Counted from the first letter of the stretch, positions 25,274 to 33,032 are shown. The stretch is 40,859 nt of DNA from an uncultured Adlercreutzia sp. (GCA_910585575.1 CAJUFS010000021.1:1-40859); one strand, 5' to 3'. Notes: generated from the sequence alone by a model not told the origin. Numbers and translations: made by a program.

Positions 25274-25503
25274 GCTGCTCAAATCAGCAGCAACCGAACA
25301 GAACTGTTCCGCTACTTAAGACAGCAGGCACCCGCCGCGCGGCCCGCCAGGGAAGCGCTCAAGGTTTAATCGCGCAAGCGGCCCGCCGAGGTGGTCGACA
25401 AGATTCGCTTCCGTGAATTCGTGCGGCCTCCGTCTTATGGGCGGGGGCCGTTTCCTTTTCAGGCAGGCGGCCCACCCGTGAAGGGCGGAACCCGAGTGCT
25501 TGA
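25274..25503 (+). ncRNA. Ribosomal protein L10 leader (autoregulatory mRNA leader)
   Basis: A long structured 5' leader in front of rplJ-rplL, as in most bacteria, where L10 or the L10-L12 complex binds its own mRNA. It begins with a small GCTGCT...AGCAGC hairpin (25273-25291) and contains several GC-rich pairing segments before the attenuator hairpin at 25424-25459. The start is set from the promoter. The assignment rests on position and structure; a covariance-model match was not run. Confidence 0.6.
25424..25459 (+). terminator. Attenuator hairpin in the rplJ leader
   Basis: 11-bp stem with two U-G pairs (25424-25434 with 25440-25450), TTATG loop, T-rich tail (TTTCCTTTT). It lies 65 bases before rplJ inside the leader, so it fits premature termination controlled by L10 binding. 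Confidence 0.65.
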
Positions 25504-25523
25504 AAAGGAGGTGTACGTACCCT

Positions 25524-26045
25524 ATGCCCAATGCTCAGAACAAAGAGATGCTCGCTGCCATCAAGGAGGATCTCGACGGCGCTTCCGCCATGTGGGTGGT
25601 CGACTACCGTGGTCTGACCGTGAAGGAGATGCAGCAGCTGCGTCGCGATATCCGCGAGGCCGGCTCGGTCATCAAGGTTTACAAGAACACGCTGGTTCAC
25701 CTGGCCCTGGCCGAGGCCGAGCTGCCCACGCTGGACGATCTGCTGGAAGGCCCCAGCGCCTTCGTGTTCGCCGGCGGTGATGTGGCTGCTTCCGCCAAGG
25801 CGGTGAAGAACTTTGCCAAGGCGAACGAGAACCTGGAGATCAAGGGCGGCCTGATGGAAGGCGCTGCCGTTTCCGCCACCGAGGTGGAGGCCATCGCGTC
25901 CCTGCCCTCTCGCGAGGAGCTCATGGCGAAGATCGCCGGTGCTATTTCCGGTGTCGCTCGCGGTCTGGCCACCAGCATCAACGGTGTGCCCCGTGGCATG
26001 GCCCAGGTCATCAAGGCCGTGGCCGATCAGAAGGAAGCTGCCTAA
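25524..26045 (+). CDS. rplJ: 50S ribosomal protein L10
   Basis: 173 residues, the base of the L7/L12 stalk on the large ribosomal subunit. Seen: NKEMLAAIKEDLDGASAMWVVDYRGLTVKEMQQLRRDIREAG at the N-terminus and VYKNTLVHLAL, both typical of L10, and a C-terminal helix (about 140-173) that binds L7/L12 dimers. The ATG at 25524 follows AAAAGGAGGTG at 25504-25512; an in-frame ATG-less extension to 25500 would remove this site from the leader and is rejected. rplL follows 91 bases downstream. Confidence 0.97.
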   Translation: MPNAQNKEMLAAIKEDLDGASAMWVVDYRGLTVKEMQQLRRDIREAGSVIKVYKNTLVHLALAEAELPTLDDLLEGPSAFVFAGGDVAASAKAVKNFAKANENLEIKGGLMEGAAVSATEVEAIASLPSREELMAKIAGAISGVARGLATSINGVPRGMAQVIKAVADQKEAA

Positions 26046-26136
26046 CAGCTCGCGCGGCCTGAGACGGGTCGCTTAGAAACAAGAAAACTTGCGGTCGGCG
26101 CAAAGAGGTGCCGGCCCCCTTTGAAAGGAAACTAAC

Positions 26137-26517
26137 ATGGCTGTTACCCGTGAAGAGATTCTTGAGGCTCTGAAGGAGATGTCCCTGCTCGAGGCTTCCG
26201 AGCTCGTGAAGGACATCGAGGAGACCTTCGGCGTGTCCGCCGCTGCCCCCGTGGCTGTGGCTGCCGCTGGTGCTGCTCCGGCTGAGGGCGGCGCTGCCGA
26301 GGAGAAGTCCGACTTCGACGTTGTGCTCGAGGGCTTCGGCGACAACAAGATCGCCGTCATCAAGGTTGTCCGCGAGATCACCGGCCTGGGCCTGAAGGAG
26401 GCCAAGGAGGTCGTCGAGGGCGCTCCGAAGCCGGTCGCCGAGGGCGTGAACAAGGAGAAGGCCGAGGAGATCAAGGGCAAGCTGGAGGAAGCCGGCGCCG
26501 CTGTGACCCTGAAGTAA
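26137..26517 (+). CDS. rplL: 50S ribosomal protein L7/L12
   Basis: 126 residues, the multi-copy stalk protein that recruits translation GTPases. The N-terminal dimerisation domain ([31 protein letters not shown]), an Ala/Gly/Pro hinge (about 36-52), and the C-terminal domain ([48 protein letters not shown]...) are all in the usual order. AAAGGA precedes the ATG. Confidence 0.98.
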   Translation: MAVTREEILEALKEMSLLEASELVKDIEETFGVSAAAPVAVAAAGAAPAEGGAAEEKSDFDVVLEGFGDNKIAVIKVVREITGLGLKEAKEVVEGAPKPVAEGVNKEKAEEIKGKLEEAGAAVTLK

Positions 26518-26558
26518 ATTCGCGCAAGCGAACACTTCTCCAACCTTTACGGTTATGC

Positions 26559-26588
26559 AAGAACCCCCGCTTTGGCGGGGGTTCTTTT
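26559..26588 (+). terminator. Terminator of the rplJ-rplL operon
   Basis: Perfect 12-bp stem (26559-26570 with 26575-26586), TTTG loop, T tract of four. Confidence 0.95.
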
Positions 26589-26650
26589 GTTGCGTACGGC
26601 TGTTTGTTAGTATGCGCGGGGCAGGGGTGGGGCAAATGGCTGCATATTGA

Positions 26651-26832
26651 CGATTTTGGAGCGAAAGCGCTCGAAACGAAGGTTGTTCGAGTCGGATTGG
26701 CTGAGAAACAGCGATTTTGGAACCACGATCGTAAAAGGATGTTCCAAGACCGTCGTTTCGCAGCCAATTGAAGGGGGATAAGCAGTGTTTTGGCGATGGT
26801 CGGTTCCAAAATCGAACTTTCGCAGCCAATCC
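26651..26832. repeat. Nested inverted-repeat element
   Basis: The main arms are 26694-26724 and 26802-26832, matching as an inverted repeat at 27 of 31 positions, with both ends perfect (10 and 13 bases) and a divergent 8-base middle. A partial third copy lies at 26741-26770 in the orientation of the right arm; a 10-base piece CGATTTTGGA (26651-26660) repeats the inner end of the left arm. A small hairpin GAGCG-AAAG-CGCTC sits at about 26659-26672. There is no open reading frame inside. It could be a REP/BIME-like or MITE-like element, placed between the rplL terminator and the patatin gene. Confidence 0.6.
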
Positions 26833-26878
26833 GCCCTGCCTTACTGCAGAAATGGGATTCCAGCCAACTGAATTAAGA

Positions 26879-27919
26879 CTATGGCCGAGCAAGCCACTCC
26901 TGCAGGCTGTCGATGTCGCGCTGGGCTTGGGCTTGGCCGGTTTCGTAGGATTTGACGAGGGCCTGGTAGTCGGTGGTTTTGTTGGTGACCTCCATGGTGT
27001 CGGGGTAGAACACCCAGGCGGCGCCCGATTGCTCGAGCTGCTCGATTTCGTCGCACAACTGGTTGTAGGGCTGCCAGCGCGCTATAGTGCGCTCGGCCAC
27101 GAGGGGATGCTTGCGGAAGGCGGCGCGGAACAGGGCCTGGGCTCCACGCCCCATGGGTTTCTTGCGGTAGCCGCGGGGCTGCGTGCGGATGATGCAGAAG
27201 CGTTCGAAGCCGTCGGCGCGGGCGGCGTTCAGCAGAATGCCCCAGCTGTCGCCCATGCCACCGTCCACGTAGGTGCGCCCGGCAACAGTAGTGGGCGGCA
27301 TAAAAATGGGCATGGTGGACGAAGCGCGTACCATGAGTCCCACGTCATGGGCGTTTACCATGTCGGCCTTGGTCCAGGCAACGGTTTCGCCGGTATCCCA
27401 GTCCATGGCCTCGATGTGTAGGTCGGCGGGATTGGCGCGGAAGGTGTTCCAGTCGAAGCGCATGGGATCGTCGGGCGGTGCCGTTTCAATGAGCTCCTCG
27501 TAGAGGTAGGGACCGTTGAAGTACCCGGTGCCGCGCAAAAAGCTGCCCCAGCCGCCGAAGCGGGGGTACTGCACCAGCTCCACGAAGGAGGCGCGAGCGC
27601 GGACAGGGTCGCGCACCAGGTAGTTCACCGTGTGGCTGGATCCCGCAGAAATGCCGTAGACCTTTCCGAAGTTGAGGTTGCGGGCCAGCAGTTCCACCAC
27701 CATGGGAGCCGTGTAGCTGTTGCGCATGCCGCCGCCCTCGAAGATGAGCGCCACATCGGGCTGGTTGATAGCAAGATCGGCAGGGCGGCTCGTGGGACGT
27801 TGGTCCGCGCCGCTGCCATTGGCCGCAAGGGCGTCCGTCTTAGGTGCGTCAGTTTCGACGTCAGTTGAACTGGCTTGCGCGGGGCATCTATGGGGGGAGT
27901 TCTCGATCACGGAAATCAC
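26879..27919 (-). CDS. Patatin-like phospholipase
   Basis: 346 residues. The Ser-Asp dyad hydrolase signature is complete: oxyanion loop EGGGMRN (61-67), nucleophile elbow GISAGS with S91, and catalytic D219 in DGGMGDS. Such proteins cleave acyl chains from phospholipids; this resembles the bacterial RssA/YjjU-type group. No signal peptide is visible, so it is cytoplasmic or membrane-peripheral. The first 50 residues are low-complexity. Start: GTG at 27919 (another GTG at 27910) only 15 bases past the upstream gene's terminator, leaving no room for a normal promoter, so transcription may depend on read-through from the baeRF-like gene. Its stop lies 47 bases from the repeat element. Confidence 0.9.
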   Translation of the reverse strand: MISVIENSPHRCPAQASSTDVETDAPKTDALAANGSGADQRPTSRPADLAINQPDVALIFEGGGMRNSYTAPMVVELLARNLNFGKVYGISAGSSHTVNYLVRDPVRARASFVELVQYPRFGGWGSFLRGTGYFNGPYLYEELIETAPPDDPMRFDWNTFRANPADLHIEAMDWDTGETVAWTKADMVNAHDVGLMVRASSTMPIFMPPTTVAGRTYVDGGMGDSWGILLNAARADGFERFCIIRTQPRGYRKKPMGRGAQALFRAAFRKHPLVAERTIARWQPYNQLCDEIEQLEQSGAAWVFYPDTMEVTNKTTDYQALVKSYETGQAQAQRDIDSLQEWLARP

Positions 27920-27933
27920 GCTTTCTCGACACG

Positions 27934-27963
27934 AAAAAAGGGAGCTCCGAAGAGCTCCCTTTT
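27934..27963 (-). terminator. Terminator after the baeRF-like gene
   Basis: Perfect 12-bp stem (27936-27947 with 27952-27963) with a TTCG loop and a six-T tail read on the minus strand. It is 28 bases past the stop of the baeRF-like gene. Confidence 0.92.
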
Positions 27964-27990
27964 AGTATAAGCCTTTGGGCGCGCGGTTCG

Positions 27991-29241
27991 TTACTCGGCG
28001 TAGCGGTACAGGGCGGCGATGGGCTGGTCGGTGGGCATCTGATCCTGCTCGACGATGTAGATGTGAGCATCCTGGAGCAGGGCGGCCTTGGCGAAGGCAT
28101 CGGTGATGTCGGGCGCGGCCGGATCGATGTAGCCGTTGTCGACCGGGTTGGCGTTGGGATCAAAGGTGACGGTGCCGGTGTTGATGTCGAAGCCGCCGGG
28201 GAGCACCTTGCCCTTCACCATGAACAGGGCCTTCACGCGACGCTCGGCCAGGGCCATGCCGATGTTGTCCCAGTCGTCCGAGGCCTTGTTGTGGGCCTTG
28301 TCGCCGGCGAACTTCTCGGCGGTTTCCTTGATGTTCGCATCGCGGATGCCGTCCATAACGGCCAGGGACTCTTCGAGCAGCTCCTTGCCGTTCAAGCCGG
28401 CGGGGTCCTTCTCGATGCCCACGGGCAGCAGGTGGCGCAGGGTGGAAATCTTGCGGAACTCGTTCACGTACTCAGGATCGCAGCACAGGATGATGGGGGT
28501 GGTGTCGTCGCGCACCAGATAGTCGTCCACGGCCTTGTTCACGTAGCGGAACCACTGCTGGGCGTCTTCCTTCTTCACCTCGTTGCGGCTCTTGCGGTCG
28601 TGGTACTGGGAATCGTGGCCCTCAAGGCTCACGAAGTCCAGGGCGCCTTCCTCGTGCTTGCGCACGTCGGCCTCGGTTTCATCGCTGTCGGCGAACAGCT
28701 GGCTGAAGTAGTCGTGCACTTCTTTCGGGAGTTCCTGGCGCGTGGCGTGGGTGCGGTCGCCCTTTACCCAGCTGAAGCGGTCGTTGCCCAGCTCCAGCAC
28801 GTAGTACTCGGTGCCGTACTGGAAGTTGCGCAGCAGCGGCTTCACGAAGTAGGTCTCGCCGGCGGCCACCATGGGCTCGGGGGCGAAGAACAGGTTGTAC
28901 ACGTACACGGCGTCGTTGCTCATGAGGAAGCCCAGGCCCTCGCCGGCGTGAATCCACAGCGGCATATCGGCGTGGTCGAGCAGATACTTGGCGCGCTTCT
29001 CGATGCCCTTGTAGGCGTCCTTGTCGTAGGACTCGGCCAGCGTGCGCTCGGCGTCCTTCATAAGATCCTTGAACATGTCGGCGTCCCACTCGTCGCGGCG
29101 CTCTTCGCGCTCGGAATGATGCACCGGAATGTACAGCGAGACCACCGGGGCAGTAACATTCTCAAGAATGGACGGATCGAACCCCTCCATTACGTGAATG
29201 CTCTCGTCGGTGAGGCGCTGAGTCTCCTTCTCGTCTTTCAT
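27991..29241 (-). CDS. Bacterial archaeo-eukaryotic release factor-like (baeRF) protein
   Basis: 416 residues. The N-terminus (VVSLYIPVHHSEREERRDEWDADMFKDLMKDAERTL) and the following LWIHAGEGLGFLMS, ETYFVKPLLRNFQYGTEYYVLELGNDRFSWVKGD resemble bacterial eRF1-like families (baeRF), which have a core related to eRF1/Pelota/Vms1. The C-terminal part (about 230-416) has an L7Ae-like look with IILCCDPEYVNEFRK. Family members are proposed to act on stalled ribosomes or peptidyl-tRNA, but most are uncharacterised. No signal peptide. Composition is charged and acidic, with many Asp/Glu/Lys. It is transcribed toward the patatin gene with a terminator between. Assigned from motif memory; a profile search would settle the subfamily. 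Confidence 0.6.
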   Translation of the reverse strand: MKDEKETQRLTDESIHVMEGFDPSILENVTAPVVSLYIPVHHSEREERRDEWDADMFKDLMKDAERTLAESYDKDAYKGIEKRAKYLLDHADMPLWIHAGEGLGFLMSNDAVYVYNLFFAPEPMVAAGETYFVKPLLRNFQYGTEYYVLELGNDRFSWVKGDRTHATRQELPKEVHDYFSQLFADSDETEADVRKHEEGALDFVSLEGHDSQYHDRKSRNEVKKEDAQQWFRYVNKAVDDYLVRDDTTPIILCCDPEYVNEFRKISTLRHLLPVGIEKDPAGLNGKELLEESLAVMDGIRDANIKETAEKFAGDKAHNKASDDWDNIGMALAERRVKALFMVKGKVLPGGFDINTGTVTFDPNANPVDNGYIDPAAPDITDAFAKAALLQDAHIYIVEQDQMPTDQPIAALYRYAE

Positions 29242-29333
29242 GTCAAACCTCCATAGTGGTTGGGAACCAACAGTTGGCGCTGCCGGCCGGGCCGTGCGCC
29301 CGGGACGCGCTTGGGCGCGTTTGCATCGCGTGA

Positions 29334-29372
29334 TAAAAGCATAGCCCCCCGACGCTGGTTCGGGGGGCTATG
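29334..29372 (-). terminator. Terminator of the zinc-efflux operon
   Basis: 12-bp perfect stem (29340-29351 with 29361-29372) and, on the minus strand, a CTTTTA tail. It lies about 150 bases past the P-ATPase stop. A second hairpin (29483-29492 with 29508-29517) directly follows the stop codon but has no T tail. The remainder of 29242-29519 holds no gene. Confidence 0.75.
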
Positions 29373-29519
29373 GACGGGTCTGTGAACTTCTGGTTGCCGA
29401 AATGCTGATTTAGGAGGTTGGTATTCGCGTTGTGACCGGAGGACGGGTGCGGAACGAAGGGCGGGAGCGCTTCGGGGCTCCGTGCCGCCAGGGCGGCTGG
29501 GACCTATCCTGGCGGCAGC

Positions 29520-31439
29520 CTACTTCTTGACGTTCATGGCGCGCATGGCGTTGAGGATGGCGATGACGGCCACGCCCACATCGGCGAAGACGGCCATCCA
29601 CATGTTGGCAATGCCGAAGGCGGCCAGGATGAGCACGGCGAACTTGATCCCGAGGGCGAACACGATGTTCTGCCACACAATGGCCATGGTCTTGCGGGCC
29701 ACGCCAATGGCGCGGGCGATGGAGCGCGGGTCGTCGTCCATGAGCACCACATCGGCGGCCTCGATGGCGGCGTCGGAGCCCATGGCACCCATGGCGATGC
29801 CGATGTCGGCGCGGGTGAGCACCGGGGCGTCGTTGATGCCGTCGCCCACGAAGGCCAGCTTGCCGTTGCCACGGGTCTGCTCCTCGGTGGCGTGCAGCAG
29901 ACGCTCCACTTCCTCCACTTTGTTCTGGGGAAGCAGCTCGGCGCGCACTTCGCCGATGCCCAGCTTCTCGGCCACGGCGCGGGCCACGTCGGTGCGGTCG
30001 CCGGTGAGCATGACGGTCTTGCGCACGCCGGCGTCGCGCAGGGCGGTGATGGCTTCTACGGCCGTGGGCTTGATGGTGTCGGCAATGATGATGTAGCCGG
30101 CATAGCGGCCGTCCACGGCCACGTGAAGCACGGTGCCCACGGCGTCGGGGGCGTCGAAGGCAATGCCGTGATCGGCCATGAGCTTGTCGTTGCCCACGAA
30201 GACCTGCTTGCCGTCGATGACGGCCTCCACGCCGCGGCCGCTGACCTCCTCGACGCGATCGATGCGGTCATGATCGATGTCGCGTCCGAAGGCGGCGCGC
30301 ACGGAAGCGGCGATGGGGTGGGTGGAGTAGGCCTCGGCCAGAGCGGCTACGGCAATGAGGTCGTCAGGACTCATGCCGGCCGCCGGGCGGATTTCCGTGA
30401 CGGCGAAGGTGCCATCGGTCAGAGTGCCGGTCTTGTCAAAGACCACGGTTTCGGTGGAGGCCAGGGCCTCCAGGTAGTTCGAGCCCTTCACCAGAATGCC
30501 CAGGCGCGAGGCGCCGCCGATGCCGCCGAAGAACGACAGGGGCACCGAGATGACCAGGGCGCAGGGGCACGAGACCACCAGGAAGGTAAGGCCGCGCAGG
30601 ATCCAGTCGGACCACTGGCCGCCGAACAGCAGCGGCGGAATAACGGCCAGCAGGGCGGCCACGCCCACTACCACCGGCGTGTAGACGCGGGCAAAGCGGG
30701 TGATGAAGTTCTCGGTGCGGGCTTTCTTCTCGGCGGCGTTCTCTACCAGCTCCAGAATGCGGCTCACGGTGGAGTCCTCGTAGGCCTTGCTGGCGCGCAC
30801 CACCAGCTTGCCAGTAAGGTTCACGCAGCCGGAAATGACCTCGTCGCCGGGCTTCGCCATGCGCGGCACCGATTCGCCGGTCAGGGCGGCGGTATCGATC
30901 TGGCTGTCGCCGTCGACAATGGTGCCGTCAAGCGGAATGCGCTCGCCGGGCATGACAATGAACTCGTCGTCGGGGGCCAGCTCGAAGGGATCCACCTGCT
31001 CTAGCTTGCCCTCTACCATGACGTTGGCGAATTCCGGGGCAATGTCCATCATGTCGGCGATGGACTTGCGGGATTTGTCCACGGCGTAGCTTTGGAACAG
31101 CTCGCCTACCTGGAAGAACAGCATAACCGCTGCGCCCTCGGCCATGTGCGGGTCGGTGTCGGGGAAAAACACCAGCGCGAAGGCGCCGAAGGTGGCGATG
31201 GTCATGAGGAAGTCCTCATCGAGGGCGTGGCCGTGGGCCAAGCCGCGCAGGGCACCGCCGATGACGTCGTAGCCGGCGATGAGGTAGGGGATAAGGAAGA
31301 GGACGAACTCGGCGTAGATGGCGCCGGGGTCGCCGAACAGGTTGTGCAGGACGCCCGTGAGGCTGGCGGCTTCGATGGCGGCGAACAGCACCAGGGCGAT
31401 GATGATGCGCGTCAAGAGGCGCTTTTGCTTGGGACTCAT
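29520..31439 (-). CDS. Zn/Cd/Pb-transporting P1B-type ATPase (no N-terminal HMA domain)
   Basis: 639 residues; exports heavy metals across the cytoplasmic membrane using ATP. Seen: TGES (187-190), the metal-site CPC motif (C291, P292, C293) in the TM region, phosphorylation site DKTGT with D335, the HP motif STHPIA, GDGINDAP, and an Asp in the last TM region (FADVGVAVI). CPC together with that Asp is typical of zinc/cadmium (P1B-2) pumps rather than copper pumps. The usual N-terminal HMA domain is missing; instead a separate 75-residue HMA protein is encoded 18 bases upstream. The operon is regulator, HMA protein, ATPase. Confidence 0.95.
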   Translation of the reverse strand: MSPKQKRLLTRIIIALVLFAAIEAASLTGVLHNLFGDPGAIYAEFVLFLIPYLIAGYDVIGGALRGLAHGHALDEDFLMTIATFGAFALVFFPDTDPHMAEGAAVMLFFQVGELFQSYAVDKSRKSIADMMDIAPEFANVMVEGKLEQVDPFELAPDDEFIVMPGERIPLDGTIVDGDSQIDTAALTGESVPRMAKPGDEVISGCVNLTGKLVVRASKAYEDSTVSRILELVENAAEKKARTENFITRFARVYTPVVVGVAALLAVIPPLLFGGQWSDWILRGLTFLVVSCPCALVISVPLSFFGGIGGASRLGILVKGSNYLEALASTETVVFDKTGTLTDGTFAVTEIRPAAGMSPDDLIAVAALAEAYSTHPIAASVRAAFGRDIDHDRIDRVEEVSGRGVEAVIDGKQVFVGNDKLMADHGIAFDAPDAVGTVLHVAVDGRYAGYIIIADTIKPTAVEAITALRDAGVRKTVMLTGDRTDVARAVAEKLGIGEVRAELLPQNKVEEVERLLHATEEQTRGNGKLAFVGDGINDAPVLTRADIGIAMGAMGSDAAIEAADVVLMDDDPRSIARAIGVARKTMAIVWQNIVFALGIKFAVLILAAFGIANMWMAVFADVGVAVIAILNAMRAMNVKK

Positions 31440-31457
31440 AATGGATCCTTTGGGAAG

Positions 31458-31685
31458 CTAGCGGACGATGCGGCAGTCTTTTTCGTAGCTGGTGCAGACG
31501 GCTTGGGCGGCGTCCAGGATGGGGGCCAGTTCGTCGGCATTGGCGGCGTCGGCGTCGATCATCAGCTTGCTGGTCATGAACGAGATGGAGGCCTTGTTCA
31601 CGCCGGGCAGCTCGTTGATGCCGGCTTCCATTTTGGCGGCGCAGTTGGCGCAGTCGAGGTTCTCGAGCTTGAACGACTTTCGCAT
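31458..31685 (-). CDS. Stand-alone heavy-metal-associated (HMA) protein
   Basis: 75 residues, a ferredoxin-like metallochaperone fold with the CxxC motif DCANCAAKM (C12, C15). It ends in CTSYEKDCRIVR, with two more cysteines. It sits between the SmtB/ArsR-type sensor and the ATPase that lacks an HMA domain, so it probably delivers metal to the pump or acts as its detached sensing domain. The Asp before the first Cys (DCxxC) is the pattern seen in zinc/cadmium-type HMA domains. RBS AAAGGA upstream. Confidence 0.9.
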   Translation of the reverse strand: MRKSFKLENLDCANCAAKMEAGINELPGVNKASISFMTSKLMIDADAANADELAPILDAAQAVCTSYEKDCRIVR

Positions 31686-31763
31686 GATTGGTCCTTTCCT
31701 TGGGGTGCAGCTTAGCGGGTGCGGGCTTGGCTTGCGGCGCCCGCGGGGGTTTATTCCGAACGG

Positions 31764-32168
31764 TTATTCGCAGACGTGGGTCATGCCCTGGGCGAGCATG
31801 GTGTAGACGTGGTCGTCGGACAGGGCGTAGATGACGTTCTTGCCGGCGCGTTCGGCGCGGACGAGACGCGCTTGCTTCAAGGTGCGCAGCTGATGGCTGA
31901 CGGCGCTTTGGGAGCATCCCACGGCCTCGGCAATTTCGTTGACGGGAAGATCGCGGCCCATAAGGGCGAACAGAATCTTGATGCGCGTGGTATCCGAGAA
32001 GGCCTTGAACAGGTCGGCGACGTCGAACAGCAGCTCCTCGTCGGGCATTTCCTCGAAGAGGGGGCCGGTGGCATCGCGGTTGCAGCCGCAGGGGCAGTCG
32101 GCAAGCTGGGCCTGGGCGTCGCGCACGACGGCGAAGGCTTCTTGCTCGATGGTGGTCGGTTGGCTCAT
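31764..32168 (-). CDS. SmtB/ArsR-family zinc-responsive repressor
   Basis: 134 residues, winged-helix metalloregulator that releases DNA when metal binds. The alpha-5 zinc site of SmtB/CzrA is intact: D118, H120, H131, E134 at exactly the DxH...(10)...HxxE spacing. There is no CVC motif in the alpha-3 helix as in CadC, but an N-terminal DCPCGC cluster (C25, C27, C29) could add a second metal site. HTH around VNEIAEAVGCSQSAVSHQLRTL. It is the first gene of the efflux operon; the operator and promoter are directly upstream. RBS AAGGAG precedes the ATG. Confidence 0.93.
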   Translation of the reverse strand: MSQPTTIEQEAFAVVRDAQAQLADCPCGCNRDATGPLFEEMPDEELLFDVADLFKAFSDTTRIKILFALMGRDLPVNEIAEAVGCSQSAVSHQLRTLKQARLVRAERAGKNVIYALSDDHVYTMLAQGMTHVCE

Positions 32169-32176
32169 GGCGTCTC

Positions 32177-32214
32177 CTTATGAACATTACAACATATGAG
32201 CAACTGTTCATAAG
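32177..32214. promoter_or_regulatory. SmtB/ArsR-type operator
   Basis: Three half-sites: TATGAACA (32179-32186), TATGAGCA (32195-32202) and TGTTCATA (32205-32212). The last two form an 8-2-8 imperfect palindrome, and the outer pair CTTATGAAC/GTTCATAAG is a perfect 9-bp inverted repeat. It overlaps the start region of the minus-strand transcript, ideal for repression by the adjacent regulator. Confidence 0.8.
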
Positions 32215-32240
32215 TATAGGCATGGCGCGTGTGCTGTCAA
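32213..32240 (-). promoter_or_regulatory. Promoter of the zinc-efflux operon
   Basis: On the minus strand: TTGACA (32240-32235), 16-base spacer, TATACT (32218-32213), immediately before the operator half-site TGTTCATA. Confidence 0.8.
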
Positions 32241-32558
32241 GGGGGAGGGGGAGGGTTTTTGAGTGAGCGAAGACTTGGGAGCGACCTGAGGCGCACGGAG
32301 GGCCGAGGACCGCGCTTGCGAGAGCTCGAGAGGGGAGACGGTTCTTCTCATGAACAATGACCTTTTCGCACCAAGTTGTAACGATGCGTTACGGCACCGT
32401 TTGTCCTCTTCGCCGAGGGGAGGGGTAGGATAAAAAACGCAAGGCGCGCACGATGCCACGGATCGACCGGGCTTATCTTGGCTGGCTGGTTTGACGGCGC
32501 TGGACTTTGGCCGGCGTTTCCACCATGCGCGTGCGGTCTCAGAAGAAAGGTAAGAACT
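32241..32558 (+). other. Gene-free region before the rhodanese gene
   Basis: 318 bases with no convincing gene. A loose promoter TTGTCC (32401-32406) / TAGGAT (32426-32431) with 19-base spacing may drive the rhodanese gene; GTTC-N7-GAAC at about 32341-32355 is the only clear inverted repeat. I could not match the leader to a known riboswitch class. Confidence 0.3.
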
Positions 32559-32930
32559 ATGAGTGCCTATGAAGTTGTTGATGCCCACTACGTTGAGGAG
32601 CATATTGGCAAGATGCCTCTGGTGGACGTCCGCCCGACCCTACGTTTCGATACGGGTCACATTCCCACGGCCGTCAATATTCGCCTTGACGTGGCACAGA
32701 TGACCGACGATGCCGGCGCCGAGCTGGCGGAGATGTTCCAGGATCACGGCATTGGCCAGCACGATGCCGCCATTGTGTACTGCCAGTGCGGCCCTCATGC
32801 CAAGATGGCGTGCGAACTTTTGGCCGAGCAGGGTTATGACCAGCTGCGCCTGTACCAGGGCAGCATGGACGACTGGATCAAGGATCCGGCTCGTCCGGTA
32901 GAGACAGCGGGCGAAAGCTTCGTGAAGTAA
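32559..32930 (+). CDS. Rhodanese-like sulfurtransferase
   Basis: 123 residues, one rhodanese domain. Seen: the conserved PLVDVRP and GHIPTAVNI (CH2A-like region), and the catalytic loop YCQCGPHA with the likely nucleophile C75, where the usual loop is C-x-x-G-x-R. A second Cys two positions later (C77) is unusual. The pocket loop with His/Ala in place of Arg/Ser suggests altered substrate preference. It moves sulfane sulfur in the cytoplasm; a specific partner is not evident. The ATG at 32559 follows AGAAAGGTAAG. A strong mRNA hairpin separates it from the symporter gene. Confidence 0.9.
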   Translation: MSAYEVVDAHYVEEHIGKMPLVDVRPTLRFDTGHIPTAVNIRLDVAQMTDDAGAELAEMFQDHGIGQHDAAIVYCQCGPHAKMACELLAEQGYDQLRLYQGSMDDWIKDPARPVETAGESFVK

Positions 32931-32961
32931 ATCGAGCCCCACGGAAAGTTTCATGCGCAGT

Positions 32962-33000
32962 CGGAGGTGGTGAAGCGGACAGGTCCGCACGCCGCCTCCG
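32962..33000 (+). terminator. Strong hairpin between the rhodanese and symporter genes
   Basis: 11-bp outer stem with two G-U pairs (32962-32972 with 32990-33000) and a perfect 6-bp inner stem (32975-32980 with 32983-32988). No T tract. It may limit read-through, stabilise the upstream mRNA, or affect symporter translation. Confidence 0.5.
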
Positions 33001-33032
33001 CGGCGTATCGGGGCTCGGGGGAAAGTGAGTCC

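Noticed and set aside
27844-29256. Plus-strand open frame of 470 codons opposite the baeRF-like gene
   Set aside because: Antisense frame with a Val/Leu/Gly/His composition and no motifs; the minus-strand reading has conserved blocks and a terminator.
32401-32558. Known riboswitch in front of the rhodanese gene
   Set aside because: The leader has some structure but I could not match it to any class I know; only a low-confidence region entry is kept.
32967-33032. GTG at 32967 as the symporter start
   Set aside because: It lies inside a stable hairpin with the ribosome site only 2 bases away; the ATG at 33033 with GGGGGAAAG is better.
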